From NCBI GenBank assembly GCA_030151745.1, contig JASLDA010000418.1, forward strand, positions 1 to 6,730: 6,730 nt of DNA, written 5' to 3'. The stretch comes from Chitinophagaceae bacterium (GTDB taxonomy: Bacteria > Bacteroidota > Bacteroidia > Chitinophagales > Chitinophagaceae). How positions within the stretch are numbered: the stretch's first letter is position 1; the number at the start of each line of letters is the position of its first letter. Shown here one piece after another: positions 6,410-6,730 of the stretch. The translations under genes and the position numbers were made by a program. The notes below the pieces were generated by a model that was not told where the DNA came from, did not search any database, and saw only the letters and a list, made by a program, of their open reading frames with translations.

Positions 6410-6420
6410 GCGCAGCAAGG
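6400..6420 (+). other. Weak hairpin over the MBL gene stop codon
   Basis: CCTTGC (6400-6405) and GCAAGG (6415-6420) form a 6-bp stem with a 9-nt loop that contains the TGA stop. No U-run follows, so it is at best a weak terminator. No other terminator is seen before the next gene. Confidence 0.3.
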
Positions 6421-6498
6421 CTTCTGAACCAAATCTTAAAACCGGTTGCGAGGGGGCATTTAACGCTGCTTTATCTAGGGCCTGCTGCTGGCTCGGGA

Positions 6499-6506
6499 TA
6501 AATTCG
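6499..6506 (+). promoter_or_regulatory. Possible -7 element of the right-edge gene
   Basis: TAAATTCG differs from TAnnTTTG at one fixed position and lies 24 nt before the ATG at 6531, which is the same arrangement as for the two better promoters in the window. No clear -33 element is visible. The AC-rich leader 6511-6530 lacks a Shine-Dalgarno sequence, as is common in Bacteroidota. Confidence 0.35.
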
Positions 6507-6530
6507 TGTTTCAAAACAAAACCCCAAACA

Positions 6531-6730
6531 ATGCGTATCGCAATGCTATGTGCGGCGTTTCTGGCAGCCTGCAGCTTCGGCCCGGGCGCCGCAGCCCAAA
6601 CCCGGAACACGGACCGGGGTCCCAGGAAGGAAGAGAAAGTGGTTATCCGCAAGGACGGAAGCGACAAGACGGTAATAGAGATCCGTGACGGCGCGGTCTT
6701 CGTCAACGGCGACCAGGTGGCGTCCCTGAG
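6531..6730 (+). CDS. Exported protein or lipoprotein of unknown function, 5' part (runs off the window)
   Basis: An open frame of 66 complete codons continues past the right edge. It begins MRIAMLCAAFLAACSFGPG and continues GAAAQTR, so it is exported. Two readings are possible: a lipoprotein signal with lipobox LAAC (Cys at 14), or a type I signal peptide cut near AAAQ (20-23). The 13 residues before Cys14 are short for a lipoprotein signal, so I do not choose. The mature start is charged (RGPRKEEKVVIRKDGSDK) and leads into VIEIRDGAVFVNGDQVASL, an alternating strand pattern. Similar 'kvvIrkdg...I.i.dg.v.VNG' starts occur in Bacteroidota envelope proteins, some with PDZ domains downstream, but no such domain is inside the window. 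The 121-bp gap and the candidate promoter suggest transcription apart from the MBL gene. The start is supported by the signal sequence directly after it. Confidence 0.7.
   Translation, partial: MRIAMLCAAFLAACSFGPGAAAQTRNTDRGPRKEEKVVIRKDGSDKTVIEIRDGAVFVNGDQVASL

Noticed and set aside
5699..6706. 335-codon open frame on the minus strand opposite the MBL gene
   Set aside because: It covers the antisense of a gene with a complete catalytic motif set and crosses promoters; no domain pattern is visible.

Overview
The window looks like chromosomal sequence from a GC-rich member of the Bacteroidota, possibly Chitinophagaceae or a relative. Three things point there: a DUF5606 protein (a family I know only from this phylum), -7 promoter elements of the TAnnTTTG type instead of -35/-10 boxes, and a large TolB-propeller/outer-membrane-barrel protein of a type common in this phylum. 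The genus-level guess is inference. No tRNA, rRNA, CRISPR array, transposase, integrase or phage gene is visible.

Layout, left to right: (1) the 3' end of a DUF5606 gene with a Lys/Ala-rich tail (+), closed by a strong intrinsic terminator. (2) A promoter and a secreted GHL10/DUF187 glycoside-hydrolase-like protein with a C-terminal Fn3-like domain (+, 502 aa). (3) A 263-bp convergent intergenic gap with an 8-nt tandem repeat, degenerate repeat-like sequence and small hairpins, but no coding gene. (4) A 1110-aa envelope protein on the minus strand: signal peptide, degenerate peptidase-MA-like domain, TolB-like beta-propeller, Pro/Ala/Gly linker over a near-perfect DNA palindrome, then a C-terminal barrel with Omp85-like features. 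(5) A divergent promoter region of 83 bp. (6) A glyoxalase-II-like metallo-beta-lactamase-fold hydrolase (+, 212 aa). (7) The 5' end of a small exported protein or lipoprotein (+), cut by the window edge.

The genes do not form one operon. Each seems to have its own promoter, and the strands alternate. The shared theme is the cell envelope: an exported glycan-active enzyme, an outer-membrane/periplasmic fusion protein and an exported product at the right edge. The MBL hydrolase is a cytoplasmic enzyme of general metabolism or detoxification. I see no evidence for a new defence or mobile system. The most interesting object is the minus-strand fusion protein, whose protease-like domain has lost its catalytic motif and whose barrel carries an LRGY motif resembling the Omp85 L6 signature.
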